Shown piece by piece: positions 56,929 through 64,000 of a DNA stretch of 64,000 nucleotides. Source of the stretch: Alphaproteobacteria bacterium (lineage in GTDB: Bacteria > Pseudomonadota > Alphaproteobacteria > UBA8366 > GCA-2717185); contig WLWY01000001.1 in assembly GCA_012103325.1 (NCBI GenBank), positions 992,001-1,056,000 on the forward strand, given 5' to 3'. Within the stretch, counting starts at the first letter, position 1. Each line of letters opens with the position of its first letter. Below the pieces are notes generated by a model. The model had not been told where the DNA came from. It made no database searches and saw only the letters and a program-made list of their open reading frames with translations. The position numbers and the translations under genes are program-made.

Positions 56929-57915
56929 ATGAAACGTTCTCTTGTTATCGGAACCTTCGTCGGCGTCGGCCTTTTTACCGCGCTCATCGCATGGTACGGC
57001 GCGTCCGACGTCGCCGCCGGATTGCTTGCCATGGGCTGGGGTATCGTCCTGGTCAGCATTGTCCGCTTTCTGTTGACCGTCTTCGACATGCTGTCCTGGC
57101 GCGTATTGCTGCATCGGCGCGACCGGCAAACCTTGCTCCGATTGTTCTGGATTCGCTGGGTCGCGGATTCGGTAAACACTCTACTGCCGGTCGCACGGAT
57201 CGGCGGCGAATTCCTACGGGCGCATATGTTATACCGCCGCGGCATCAATGGCGCGGTCGCAGGCGCCAGCGTCATGGTTGACGTTACCGCCGGTATTTTC
57301 ACGCAGCTCATTTTCTCTATTGTCGGCGTTTTTGCTTTTGTTCTGCTCGTCGGCAGCAGTGCGAATACGGCGCTGAACCTCTATATCGGCCTGGCTTTGT
57401 TTGCAGCAGGGGTTGCAGGCCTCCTCGCAATCCAGCGATCGGGCTTGTTTACTTGGCTGGCACGCTATAGCGAACGCATGGTCGATGGTCGGAAGTGGCA
57501 CAACCTTGCCGGTGCAACGATCGAATTCGATGCGGCTGTCGCCGCCCTTTATCGCGATAACCGGTCCATCGCGATGTGCTGTTTCTGGCGGATCGCCGGC
57601 TGGATCGCCGGGACAGCGGAGGTATGGCTAATCTTGTATTTTCTCGGCCACCCCATTTCGCTTGCCGAAGCGTTTATCCTGGAAAGCCTCGGTCAGGCCG
57701 CACGCAGCGCAGGGTTCATGATACCCGGCGGGTTAGGCGTGCAGGAGGGCGGCTTGATCCTTATTGGCACGCACCTCGGGCTTACACCGGAACTGGCACT
57801 CAGTCTTTCATTGGCCAAACGGGCGCGTGAAGTGATGGTCGGTGTGCCGTGCCTAATCGCATGGCAAACAATCGAGGGCCGCGGCATTTGGCAACGCCTG
57901 CGCAACCCATGTTAG
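56929..57915 (+). CDS. hpnL: Hopanoid-associated membrane protein HpnL
   Basis: A 328-residue inner-membrane protein of the lysylphosphatidylglycerol synthase transmembrane/flippase-like group, with about eight helices. Family phrases are the first-helix start MKRSLVIGTFVGVGLF, WVADSVNTLLPVARIGGEF and GFMIPGGLGVQEGG. In hopanoid clusters this is HpnL; a flippase-like role is suspected and unproven. It follows hpnA by 71 nt and precedes ispH by 150 nt. Confidence 0.9.
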   Translation: MKRSLVIGTFVGVGLFTALIAWYGASDVAAGLLAMGWGIVLVSIVRFLLTVFDMLSWRVLLHRRDRQTLLRLFWIRWVADSVNTLLPVARIGGEFLRAHMLYRRGINGAVAGASVMVDVTAGIFTQLIFSIVGVFAFVLLVGSSANTALNLYIGLALFAAGVAGLLAIQRSGLFTWLARYSERMVDGRKWHNLAGATIEFDAAVAALYRDNRSIAMCCFWRIAGWIAGTAEVWLILYFLGHPISLAEAFILESLGQAARSAGFMIPGGLGVQEGGLILIGTHLGLTPELALSLSLAKRAREVMVGVPCLIAWQTIEGRGIWQRLRNPC

Positions 57916-58065
57916 AATACGGATGACCCGTACTTGTCCTATACTGAGCCGCGAAGAAGCCACAGGTATCGGCAATTTTGCGTCCTTGAGACACCAACTT
58001 GGACGTGCTAGTTAGCGCGTCATCGGTCCACGTTCTCAGCCATCTTGCCTATCGAAGGATCCGTC

Positions 58066-59010
58066 ATGGGGAAACCGCCCCTTCAAGTTATACTTGCGAA
58101 GCCCCGAGGGTTTTGTGCTGGTGTCGTGCGCGCGGTGGATATTGTTGAGCGCGCGCTGCAGAAGTTCGATGAACCGGTCTACGTCCGGCATGAAATCGTT
58201 CACAACAAAACGGTTGTGGAAAGCCTGAAGAAAAAGGGCGCTATCTTCGTCGAGGAAGTGGACGAAATTCCGGATGGTGCGGTAACGATCTTCAGCGCAC
58301 ACGGGGTTTCTCGAAAGGTCGAAAACGGGGCGTCGCTACGCGGCCTTAACGTCATCGATGCGACCTGTCCGCTGGTCAGCAAGGTCCACAAGGAAGCACA
58401 ACGCTATTCGAAAGACGATTTTGAGATCGTTCTGATCGGCCATCGCGGACATCCGGAAGTCGAGGGCACCATGGGACAGGTGCCGGGCAAGGTCCATTTG
58501 GTATCCTCGCTTGACGATGTCAGCAAGCTCGAGCCCGAAGACTCGGACAAGCTTGCCTACGTCACGCAAACGACGTTGAGCGTGGACGACACCCGGCACA
58601 TCATCGAAGCGCTGCGCAAACGCTTTCCCGATATCGTCGGGCCCGACGTCAAGGATATCTGCTATGCCACACAAAATCGGCAAAGCGCGGTCCGCATGAT
58701 GGTCAATGAGGCTGACGTCATTCTTGTCGTCGGTGCCCATTACAGCTCCAACTCCAACCGGCTCCGCGAAATCGGCGAAGAGGCCGGCGTTTCCAGCTAT
58801 TTGATTCCCGATGCGGAGGCGCTCGATCCGGAGTGGCTATCAGGCGCACAGGTCGTCGGCGTTACGGCCGGCGCATCCGCACCCGAGGAACTCGTGTCGG
58901 GGCTCGTTGAACGCCTTGGTACGCTGTATGACGTATCCGTGAGAAACCTTGAAGCGATCGAAGAGAATGTCCAGTTTAAGTTGCCGAAAGAGTTGGCAAC
59001 GGTCGATTAA
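58066..59010 (+). CDS. ispH: 4-hydroxy-3-methylbut-2-enyl diphosphate reductase
   Basis: A 314-residue Fe-S enzyme making IPP and DMAPP, the last step of the MEP pathway. The three cluster cysteines are in RGFCAGV (C17), DATCPLV and [10 protein letters not shown], and the active-site glutamate region follows. I chose ATG 58066 (AAGGATC upstream); a TTG at 58045 is possible. Its place between hpnL and hpnH puts precursor supply for squalene under the same control as hopanoid genes. Confidence 0.96.
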   Translation: MGKPPLQVILAKPRGFCAGVVRAVDIVERALQKFDEPVYVRHEIVHNKTVVESLKKKGAIFVEEVDEIPDGAVTIFSAHGVSRKVENGASLRGLNVIDATCPLVSKVHKEAQRYSKDDFEIVLIGHRGHPEVEGTMGQVPGKVHLVSSLDDVSKLEPEDSDKLAYVTQTTLSVDDTRHIIEALRKRFPDIVGPDVKDICYATQNRQSAVRMMVNEADVILVVGAHYSSNSNRLREIGEEAGVSSYLIPDAEALDPEWLSGAQVVGVTAGASAPEELVSGLVERLGTLYDVSVRNLEAIEENVQFKLPKELATVD

Positions 59011-59059
59011 ACCGGCCGCACCGCGATCAAGCGGCTCGTAACGAAATGGATGAAAAATT

Positions 59060-60211
59060 GTGGCGGTACCATTAATTCAACAGCTTCGCGTTGGCGCTTA
59101 TGTATTCAAACAGCGCCTGCTCGGTGTTAAGCGATATCCGCTTGTCCTGATGCTTGAGCCGCTGTTTCGGTGCAATCTGGCCTGCCCGGGCTGCGGTAAA
59201 ATCGACTACCCCGACGAGATTCTGAACCGGCGCCTTAGCGTCGATGAATGCGTCGCGGCGGCGGAAGAATGTGGCGCACCCATCGTTTCGATCCCCGGCG
59301 GTGAGCCGCTGATCCATCGTGAGATTGGGGAGGTCGTCGAAGCACTGGTCGCGCGCAAGAAGTTCATTTACCTGTGCACGAATGCGCTTTTGCTGGAAAA
59401 AAAGCTGCACCTTTTCAAACCGACGCCCTATCTCACCTTTTCGATTCATCTCGATGGACTCAAAGAGGAACATGATTGCGCCGTCGATCAGGAAGGTGTG
59501 TTCGAAATCGCCACCCGCGCCATTCGCAAGGCGCGCGACGCCGGGTTCCGGGTCAACGTCAACAGCACCCTGTTCGACAACGCCGAAGCAGAGCGAACGG
59601 CAGCGTTTTTCGACTATTGCATGTCCCTTGGCATCGAAGGCATCACGGTCTCGCCGGGCTACGCTTACGAACGCGCACCCAAACAGGAACATTTCCTCTC
59701 ACGGCAAAAGACCAAACAGCTATTCCGGGACATCTTCCGGCTGGGCAAGGGAAAAAACTGGCGGTTCAGCCAATCGACACTGTTTCTCGATTTTCTTGCG
59801 GGCAATCAATCCTATCACTGCACGCCGTGGGGCAATCCAACACGCAATGTCTTCGGCTGGCAGCGGCCCTGTTATTTGCTCGGCGAAGGATTCGCGTCAA
59901 GCTATCAGGAGCTGATGGCAGAGACCGATTGGGATTCCTATGGCACCGGCAAATACGAGAAATGTGCCGAATGCATGGTGCATTGCGGCTACGAGGCAAC
60001 CGCGGTTTCCGATACGGTCGCGCATCCTTTAAAAGCACTCAAAGTCCTGCTCAAAGGACCCGAACTCGATGCACCGATGGCACCGGAAATTTCGCTCGAA
60101 CATCAGCGGCCGGCCGAGTACATCTTCGAATCGAATGTGCAGAAGACATTAAGCGAACTGCATGCCGAGGCGGAGCAACGCAAACAGGAACAAAAAAGCG
60201 ACGCCGCCTAA
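59060..60211 (+). CDS. hpnH: Adenosylhopane synthase HpnH (radical SAM)
   Basis: A 383-residue radical-SAM enzyme that adds the 5'-deoxyadenosyl group of SAM to diploptene, the first step of the extended hopanoid side chain. The 4Fe-4S triad is C38, C42, C45 (RCNLACPGCG) and the SAM site GGEP lies near 80. A C-terminal SPASM-like pair (KCAECMVHCGYE) is visible near 310. The start is GTG 59060; an in-frame stop is just upstream. Its end overlaps hpnG on the other strand by 4 nt. Confidence 0.95.
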   Translation: MAVPLIQQLRVGAYVFKQRLLGVKRYPLVLMLEPLFRCNLACPGCGKIDYPDEILNRRLSVDECVAAAEECGAPIVSIPGGEPLIHREIGEVVEALVARKKFIYLCTNALLLEKKLHLFKPTPYLTFSIHLDGLKEEHDCAVDQEGVFEIATRAIRKARDAGFRVNVNSTLFDNAEAERTAAFFDYCMSLGIEGITVSPGYAYERAPKQEHFLSRQKTKQLFRDIFRLGKGKNWRFSQSTLFLDFLAGNQSYHCTPWGNPTRNVFGWQRPCYLLGEGFASSYQELMAETDWDSYGTGKYEKCAECMVHCGYEATAVSDTVAHPLKALKVLLKGPELDAPMAPEISLEHQRPAEYIFESNVQKTLSELHAEAEQRKQEQKSDAA

Positions 60212-60903
60212 TCGGGCATTGTGCGAAGCACATGCGGCGCGGCAACAGACAGACTTTTCAACGCTGCATTGCTGTCCCGCGCAACGCGGATAAGAGCCGG
60301 CAACTCAGCCGGGTTTGCGAGTAGCCGGGCCAGAACGGCGAACGGTTTGCGTTCGCCATCGGGACCAATTCCAGCCAGTGCTGCTCTTGGCACCGACCGG
60401 GACGCCGGATCGGCAATTGCCCGCACCGCCAGCAAAGGCAACCCGGCCTCCAATGCCGCAGCAGCGACTCCATGGCTTTCCATATCAACAGCTGCGGCGC
60501 CAGTCAGCGTGCGTAATTTGGCTTTATCCGCAGCCGTTACCGCAGCGCTATCCATACCGGCAATAGATTCGGCGAAAGACTGGAGCGTCCGGCCAAAAAT
60601 TTCCGTAACGGATTGCCGCCATACAGCATGTGTCGGAACAGCCGTCCCATCTGGCTGCCAAACCGTCTCCGCGAGCACGATGTCCCCAGCCGCGAGGCGC
60701 GGGTCGAGTCCGCCTGCGATGCCGAAACTGACCAGCCCGGCAACGCCGGCGTCGGCAAATTCCAGTGCCGCCTGCTTGGCCCTGCCAGCGTCGCCGCCAA
60801 CGGCAGCGATCAAAGGACGGCGGTCTTCAGCTAGATTTATTGCCGCCGCAGCAATTCGCACCGCCTCGACGGACATCCCGGTGATTATACCGAGGCGTCT
60901 CAC
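60208..60903 (-). CDS. hpnG: Hopanoid-associated phosphorylase/nucleosidase HpnG
   Basis: A 231-residue purine-nucleosidase-like protein that removes adenine from adenosylhopane to give a ribosyl-type hopane. Family features: MRRLGIITGMSVEA at the start, VSFGIAGGLDP (about 57-67) and the nucleobase region AVDMESHGVA near 137. Convergent with hpnH, whose product is its substrate, and overlapping the shc stop by 4 nt on its own strand. Confidence 0.92.
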   Translation of the reverse strand: MRRLGIITGMSVEAVRIAAAAINLAEDRRPLIAAVGGDAGRAKQAALEFADAGVAGLVSFGIAGGLDPRLAAGDIVLAETVWQPDGTAVPTHAVWRQSVTEIFGRTLQSFAESIAGMDSAAVTAADKAKLRTLTGAAAVDMESHGVAAAALEAGLPLLAVRAIADPASRSVPRAALAGIGPDGERKPFAVLARLLANPAELPALIRVARDSNAALKSLSVAAPHVLRTMPD

Positions 60904-62906
60904 ATTCCGTGTGACACCGTTGCAGCATTGGCACCACGCAGATTGCGGTAGCGGGCCAATGCCCAGAGCGGGAAGTAGGCGCTATAGCCATGGTAGCGAA
61001 GATAAAACACGCGCGGAAAACCAACCGCCGTGAACCAGGGCTCTTCCCATTGCGCGCCGTCACGAGGAGCATTCAGCAAATAACGCATGCCACGCCGAAC
61101 CGCATCGCTGTCGACCTCACCGGCGGCCATGAGAGCAAGTGTCGCCCAGGCCGTTTGGGACGGCGTGCTTTCTTTGACACAGGTTTTTGATTTCGACCAG
61201 TATGTCGACCCATCCTCTCCCCAGCCGCCGTCCGGACGCTGCCGGGTTTTCAGCCAATCGACCGCTTTTTGAATATGCGGCGCCGACATATCTTCGCCCG
61301 CAGCATTGAACGCGCAGAGAACCGACCATGTCCCGTAGATGTAGTTGGTGCCCCAACGGCCGAACCAAGATCCGTCGGGCTGTTGGGTCTCGCGCAAATA
61401 CACCAGACCCCGCGCAACCGCCTCCCGACCCGATTCATGATCAAGTTGGGCCAGCATGCTGACGCAGCGCGCCGTAACATCTTCGGTCGGAGGGTCGAGC
61501 AAGGCGCCATGATCGGCAAACGGAATATGGTTTAAGTAGAAATGCGTATTCTCGGCGTCGAACGACCCCCATCCGCCGCCCTTGTTTTGCATGCCAACGA
61601 TCCACTCGACCGCACGCTCCAAACCTTTTCTAAATTTGGGGTCACCAGTGCGATCCAACGCCATGGCGACGACCGCCGAGTCGTCGACATCGGGGTAGTG
61701 GGCATTTTCATACTGGAACGCCCAGCCGCCGGGCCGAAGCCCGGGCCGATATTCGGCCCAATCGCCAACGACATCGAGAACTTGCCGATCGGCCATCCAG
61801 CGTGTGGCGCCCTTCAAGGAGTCGCCGTCCTTCGGCTCTCCCGCTTCCATCATCGCCTGTACAGCCAGCCCCGTATCCCACACCGGCGACAGGCAAGGCT
61901 GGCAGTAAGCACGATCGTCTTCGAGGACCAGCAGCTTCCGAATTGCCGCTTTTGCGGTAACGAGATCGGGATGGTCCTTTGGATAGCCTAGTCTATCGAA
62001 TGCCATGACGGTATTCGCCATAGCGGGAAAGATCCCACCGAGCCCGTCATCGCCATTCAGGCGCTCGCGAATAAAATCCGTAGCTGCGCGTATGCTGCGC
62101 TGCCGTCTGTTCTTCGGAAACTGCCGCTCGATGACCCGCAGAACCTTGTCGAACCCGATCAGAAGATCCCCCCAGGGGGACCCGGTCGGATTGTGCATGT
62201 AGGATCGGACTTCATTTGCCGGTAGAACGAACAGCTCGTCGATATGAACCCCGCGCGGATTACGCGCCCGTGGCTTCAGCGCCATCAGAATGAGCAACGG
62301 CGCGATCACCGCCCGCGACCAATACGAGACTTTCGAAAGGTGAAACGGAAACCAGCGTGGCAGCAGCATGATTTCGATCGGCATAACCGGCACGGCCCGC
62401 CACGGCAGCTGATCGAATAAGGCCAGCGTAATCCGCGTAAAGACATTGCAATCCGATGCACCACCATGCGCGAGGATCGCATCGCGGGCGCGCACCATAT
62501 GTGCTGAATCGGATGAATCTCCGATCAGCTTAAGCGCGAAATAGGCTTTTACACTGGCGCTGATATCAAAGTCGCCGCCATGAAATAGCGGCCAGCCACC
62601 ATGCTCTCCCTGCTTCTCACGCAAGTAGACACCGATCTTTTCCTCGACAGCGTCATCGATTTCATCAAGAAAATGTTCGAGCAGAATGTATTCGGATGGG
62701 ATCGTGGCGTCGGCTTCAAGCTCGAAGACCCAGTGACCGTCCTCGTCTTGCCGCTCGCGCAGCGCATCTCGGACATCATCGACGGCCCGGTCGACTGATT
62801 CGAGCAGTGCCGATTCCTCATCCAGCGTTCCACCACCGACGAGACCCTGCGTATCCCCAACTTGTCTCGCCGCGTTCATAAGCACCGCGCGATCATTTTG
62901 CCGCAT
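60900..62906 (-). CDS. shc: Squalene-hopene cyclase
   Basis: A 668-residue membrane-associated triterpene cyclase turning squalene into hopene/hopanol. The protonating motif DVDD (406-409) is intact, and several QW repeats are visible, such as DGHWVFEL, GGWGSFDAEN and DGSWFGRWG. The length fits bacterial SHC (about 630-680). ATG 62906 is the chosen start; ATG 62879 is possible. Also named hpnF. It lies between hpnE and hpnG in the standard hopanoid order, overlapping hpnG by 4 nt. Confidence 0.97.
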   Translation of the reverse strand: MRQNDRAVLMNAARQVGDTQGLVGGGTLDEESALLESVDRAVDDVRDALRERQDEDGHWVFELEADATIPSEYILLEHFLDEIDDAVEEKIGVYLREKQGEHGGWPLFHGGDFDISASVKAYFALKLIGDSSDSAHMVRARDAILAHGGASDCNVFTRITLALFDQLPWRAVPVMPIEIMLLPRWFPFHLSKVSYWSRAVIAPLLILMALKPRARNPRGVHIDELFVLPANEVRSYMHNPTGSPWGDLLIGFDKVLRVIERQFPKNRRQRSIRAATDFIRERLNGDDGLGGIFPAMANTVMAFDRLGYPKDHPDLVTAKAAIRKLLVLEDDRAYCQPCLSPVWDTGLAVQAMMEAGEPKDGDSLKGATRWMADRQVLDVVGDWAEYRPGLRPGGWAFQYENAHYPDVDDSAVVAMALDRTGDPKFRKGLERAVEWIVGMQNKGGGWGSFDAENTHFYLNHIPFADHGALLDPPTEDVTARCVSMLAQLDHESGREAVARGLVYLRETQQPDGSWFGRWGTNYIYGTWSVLCAFNAAGEDMSAPHIQKAVDWLKTRQRPDGGWGEDGSTYWSKSKTCVKESTPSQTAWATLALMAAGEVDSDAVRRGMRYLLNAPRDGAQWEEPWFTAVGFPRVFYLRYHGYSAYFPLWALARYRNLRGANAATVSHGM

Positions 62907-63006
62907 GTTTCATTTTGATGACCGTACGGTACATGCGTCATCAACCTGCGCATGTCAATGATAGTTGATGGGATTGTGAGAGCCCTCAACGATAAGGTTT
63001 AAATGC

Positions 63007-64000
63007 TCACGCGCTTAAAATAGCCGCGGCTGCTTTTTGGCCCGATCGGATAGCACCTTCGATTGTCGCCGGCAGGCCGGTATCCGTCCAATCGCCGGCA
63101 AGATACAGGTTTGCAAATGCCGTTTTCGTAGCCGGACGGAGCAGCATCGCCTCCGGCGTTTGCGCGAATGTCGCGCGCCTTTCCTTGACGATCCTGGATG
63201 GCGGCGGACCGTACGGCAACCGCAAAGCTTGCGCGACATCACGCCAGATCATGTCCCTGATTTCCGAAGCGTCGTTATCGGCGAGCCTGTCCGCGGCGCT
63301 GACGGTGACCGAGACGACTTGGCCGCGCACAAACACCCATTCCGCAACCCCGCCGATAATGCCCAATATCGGCGAGTCGCTGGCCGTCGGCAGCGATGCC
63401 GGGAGCTTGAAATGCGCATTGACGATCGCATGACTGGCTTCCGGCACCGATATCATCGGCAGTACCGCCTTCAACCCAGCGGGCGGCAGCGCGAGCACGA
63501 CAGTATCATCCGCAGCGACGTCGACCCCATCGTCACCGAATTCGAGGCGGGTCACCATGCTATTGAACACAGCGGCCTGCTTCAAACGCCGGTTGAAACG
63601 AATTTCAGCACCCAAAGAGCTTAGACGCGATAGCGCAGGATCAACGAAACTGCGCGACAGCCCATCGCGGGCAATCAGAGGCCGGCAAGCAGCGCCGCCC
63701 TGTCCGAACGTCTCCTTGAACACCGCCCACAGAGGCCGGGCGGCCGCGGTATCGACTGGCGTGTTGAGCGCCGCGACGGCAAGGGGTGCCATAAACCGGG
63801 TGAAAATCGGCCCAGCATTGCCGAATAGCTCGCCGATTGTCGCCTCCGGCCTGGCGCAGGCGAGCTTCAGGATCGACAGAAATTCTCGAGCGCTACTGCC
63901 CGGCGGACGGCTATCGGGCTGAAAAATCCACCAGGGAAACCGGCCTGCGTTCAGTCTGACGGTCCATCGCTCATCCGTCGTCAGATCGACGAAAGGAAAC
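63007..64000 (-). CDS. hpnE: Squalene-associated FAD-dependent desaturase HpnE, C-terminal part, truncated by the window edge
   Basis: About 331 codons are visible and the N-terminal FAD-binding motif lies beyond the right edge. The region FTRFMAPLAVAALNTP and the C-terminal FAD signature NLYLAGDWTDTGLPATIEGAI place it in the HpnE branch of phytoene-desaturase-like enzymes, which act after HpnC and HpnD in squalene formation in these bacteria. The frame stays open to base 64000 with no break. hpnC and hpnD are expected further to the right. It ends 100 nt before shc. Confidence 0.92.
   Translation of the reverse strand, partial: FPFVDLTTDERWTVRLNAGRFPWWIFQPDSRPPGSSAREFLSILKLACARPEATIGELFGNAGPIFTRFMAPLAVAALNTPVDTAAARPLWAVFKETFGQGGAACRPLIARDGLSRSFVDPALSRLSSLGAEIRFNRRLKQAAVFNSMVTRLEFGDDGVDVAADDTVVLALPPAGLKAVLPMISVPEASHAIVNAHFKLPASLPTASDSPILGIIGGVAEWVFVRGQVVSVTVSAADRLADNDASEIRDMIWRDVAQALRLPYGPPPSRIVKERRATFAQTPEAMLLRPATKTAFANLYLAGDWTDTGLPATIEGAIRSGQKAAAAILSA

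Overview
The window reads as chromosomal DNA of an alphaproteobacterium, most likely a Rhodospirillales-type organism. This is inferred from the gene set rather than from any rRNA: an hpn hopanoid locus with squalene-hopene cyclase, a Usg-like protein, a CIRCE-controlled groES, an ArsR-methyltransferase (SahR-like) regulator in front of metF-metH, and KorAB. Base composition is GC-rich with short AT-rich intergenic islands. I see no insertion sequences, prophage, CRISPR array, rRNA or tRNA. Coding density is very high, with many 4-nt overlaps and short convergent overlaps.

Layout: (1) 1-3.8 kb, a sodium:solute symporter running off the left edge, divergent from a CBS-DUF294 nucleotidyltransferase-like protein and a membrane-anchored DnaQ-type exonuclease. 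(2) 3.8-8.4 kb, ettA, an MFS transporter and an mlaA-mlaC pair. (3) 8.8-14.2 kb, a methionine/SAM-cycle block: SahR-like regulator, metF, metH. (4) 14.2-17.8 kb, a thioesterase, a diguanylate cyclase and a ClC-CBS transporter. (5) 17.8-23.5 kb, flavin reductase and CMD-domain protein divergent from DyP peroxidase, SDR, TauD-type dioxygenase and purC, then a short CDF transporter. (6) 23.5-29.2 kb, a homodimeric 2-oxoacid dehydrogenase E1/transketolase-like enzyme with a divergent Lrp regulator, infA, dusA and a SPOR lipoprotein. (7) 29-34.8 kb, an acyl-CoA catabolic block (MaoC-type dehydratase, acyl-CoA ligase, IclR regulator, 2-hydroxyacid dehydrogenase, CaiB/BaiF CoA-transferase). (8) 34.9-40.6 kb, DinG-like helicase, TerB-like protein, MarR regulator, an unknown protein, then groES followed by a grossly deleted groEL. 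(9) 40.7-49.3 kb, Usg-like protein, adrenodoxin-type ferredoxin reductase, korA-korB, a 51-residue membrane protein, an MFS exporter, an ArsC/Spx-like protein and nudC. (10) 49.3-64 kb, the hopanoid region.

Hopanoid region: a second MlaA/MlaC pair (the MlaC member is HpnM), HpnN, a nucleotidyltransferase and a CDP-alcohol phosphatidyltransferase joined by 4-nt overlaps to hpnA, then hpnL, ispH and hpnH on the plus strand. hpnG, shc and a partial hpnE lie on the minus strand. Together they cover isoprenoid precursor supply (IspH), the end of squalene synthesis (HpnE), cyclisation (Shc), side-chain extension (HpnH, HpnG), outer-membrane lipid traffic (MlaA, HpnM, HpnN) and a possible unrecognised head-group step (nucleotidyltransferase plus CDP-alcohol phosphatidyltransferase).

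The two most striking observations are the groEL copy lacking about 330 internal codons directly behind an intact CIRCE-groES unit, and the CDP-alcohol phosphotransferase in the hopanoid operon in which the last aspartate of the signature motif is a glycine.
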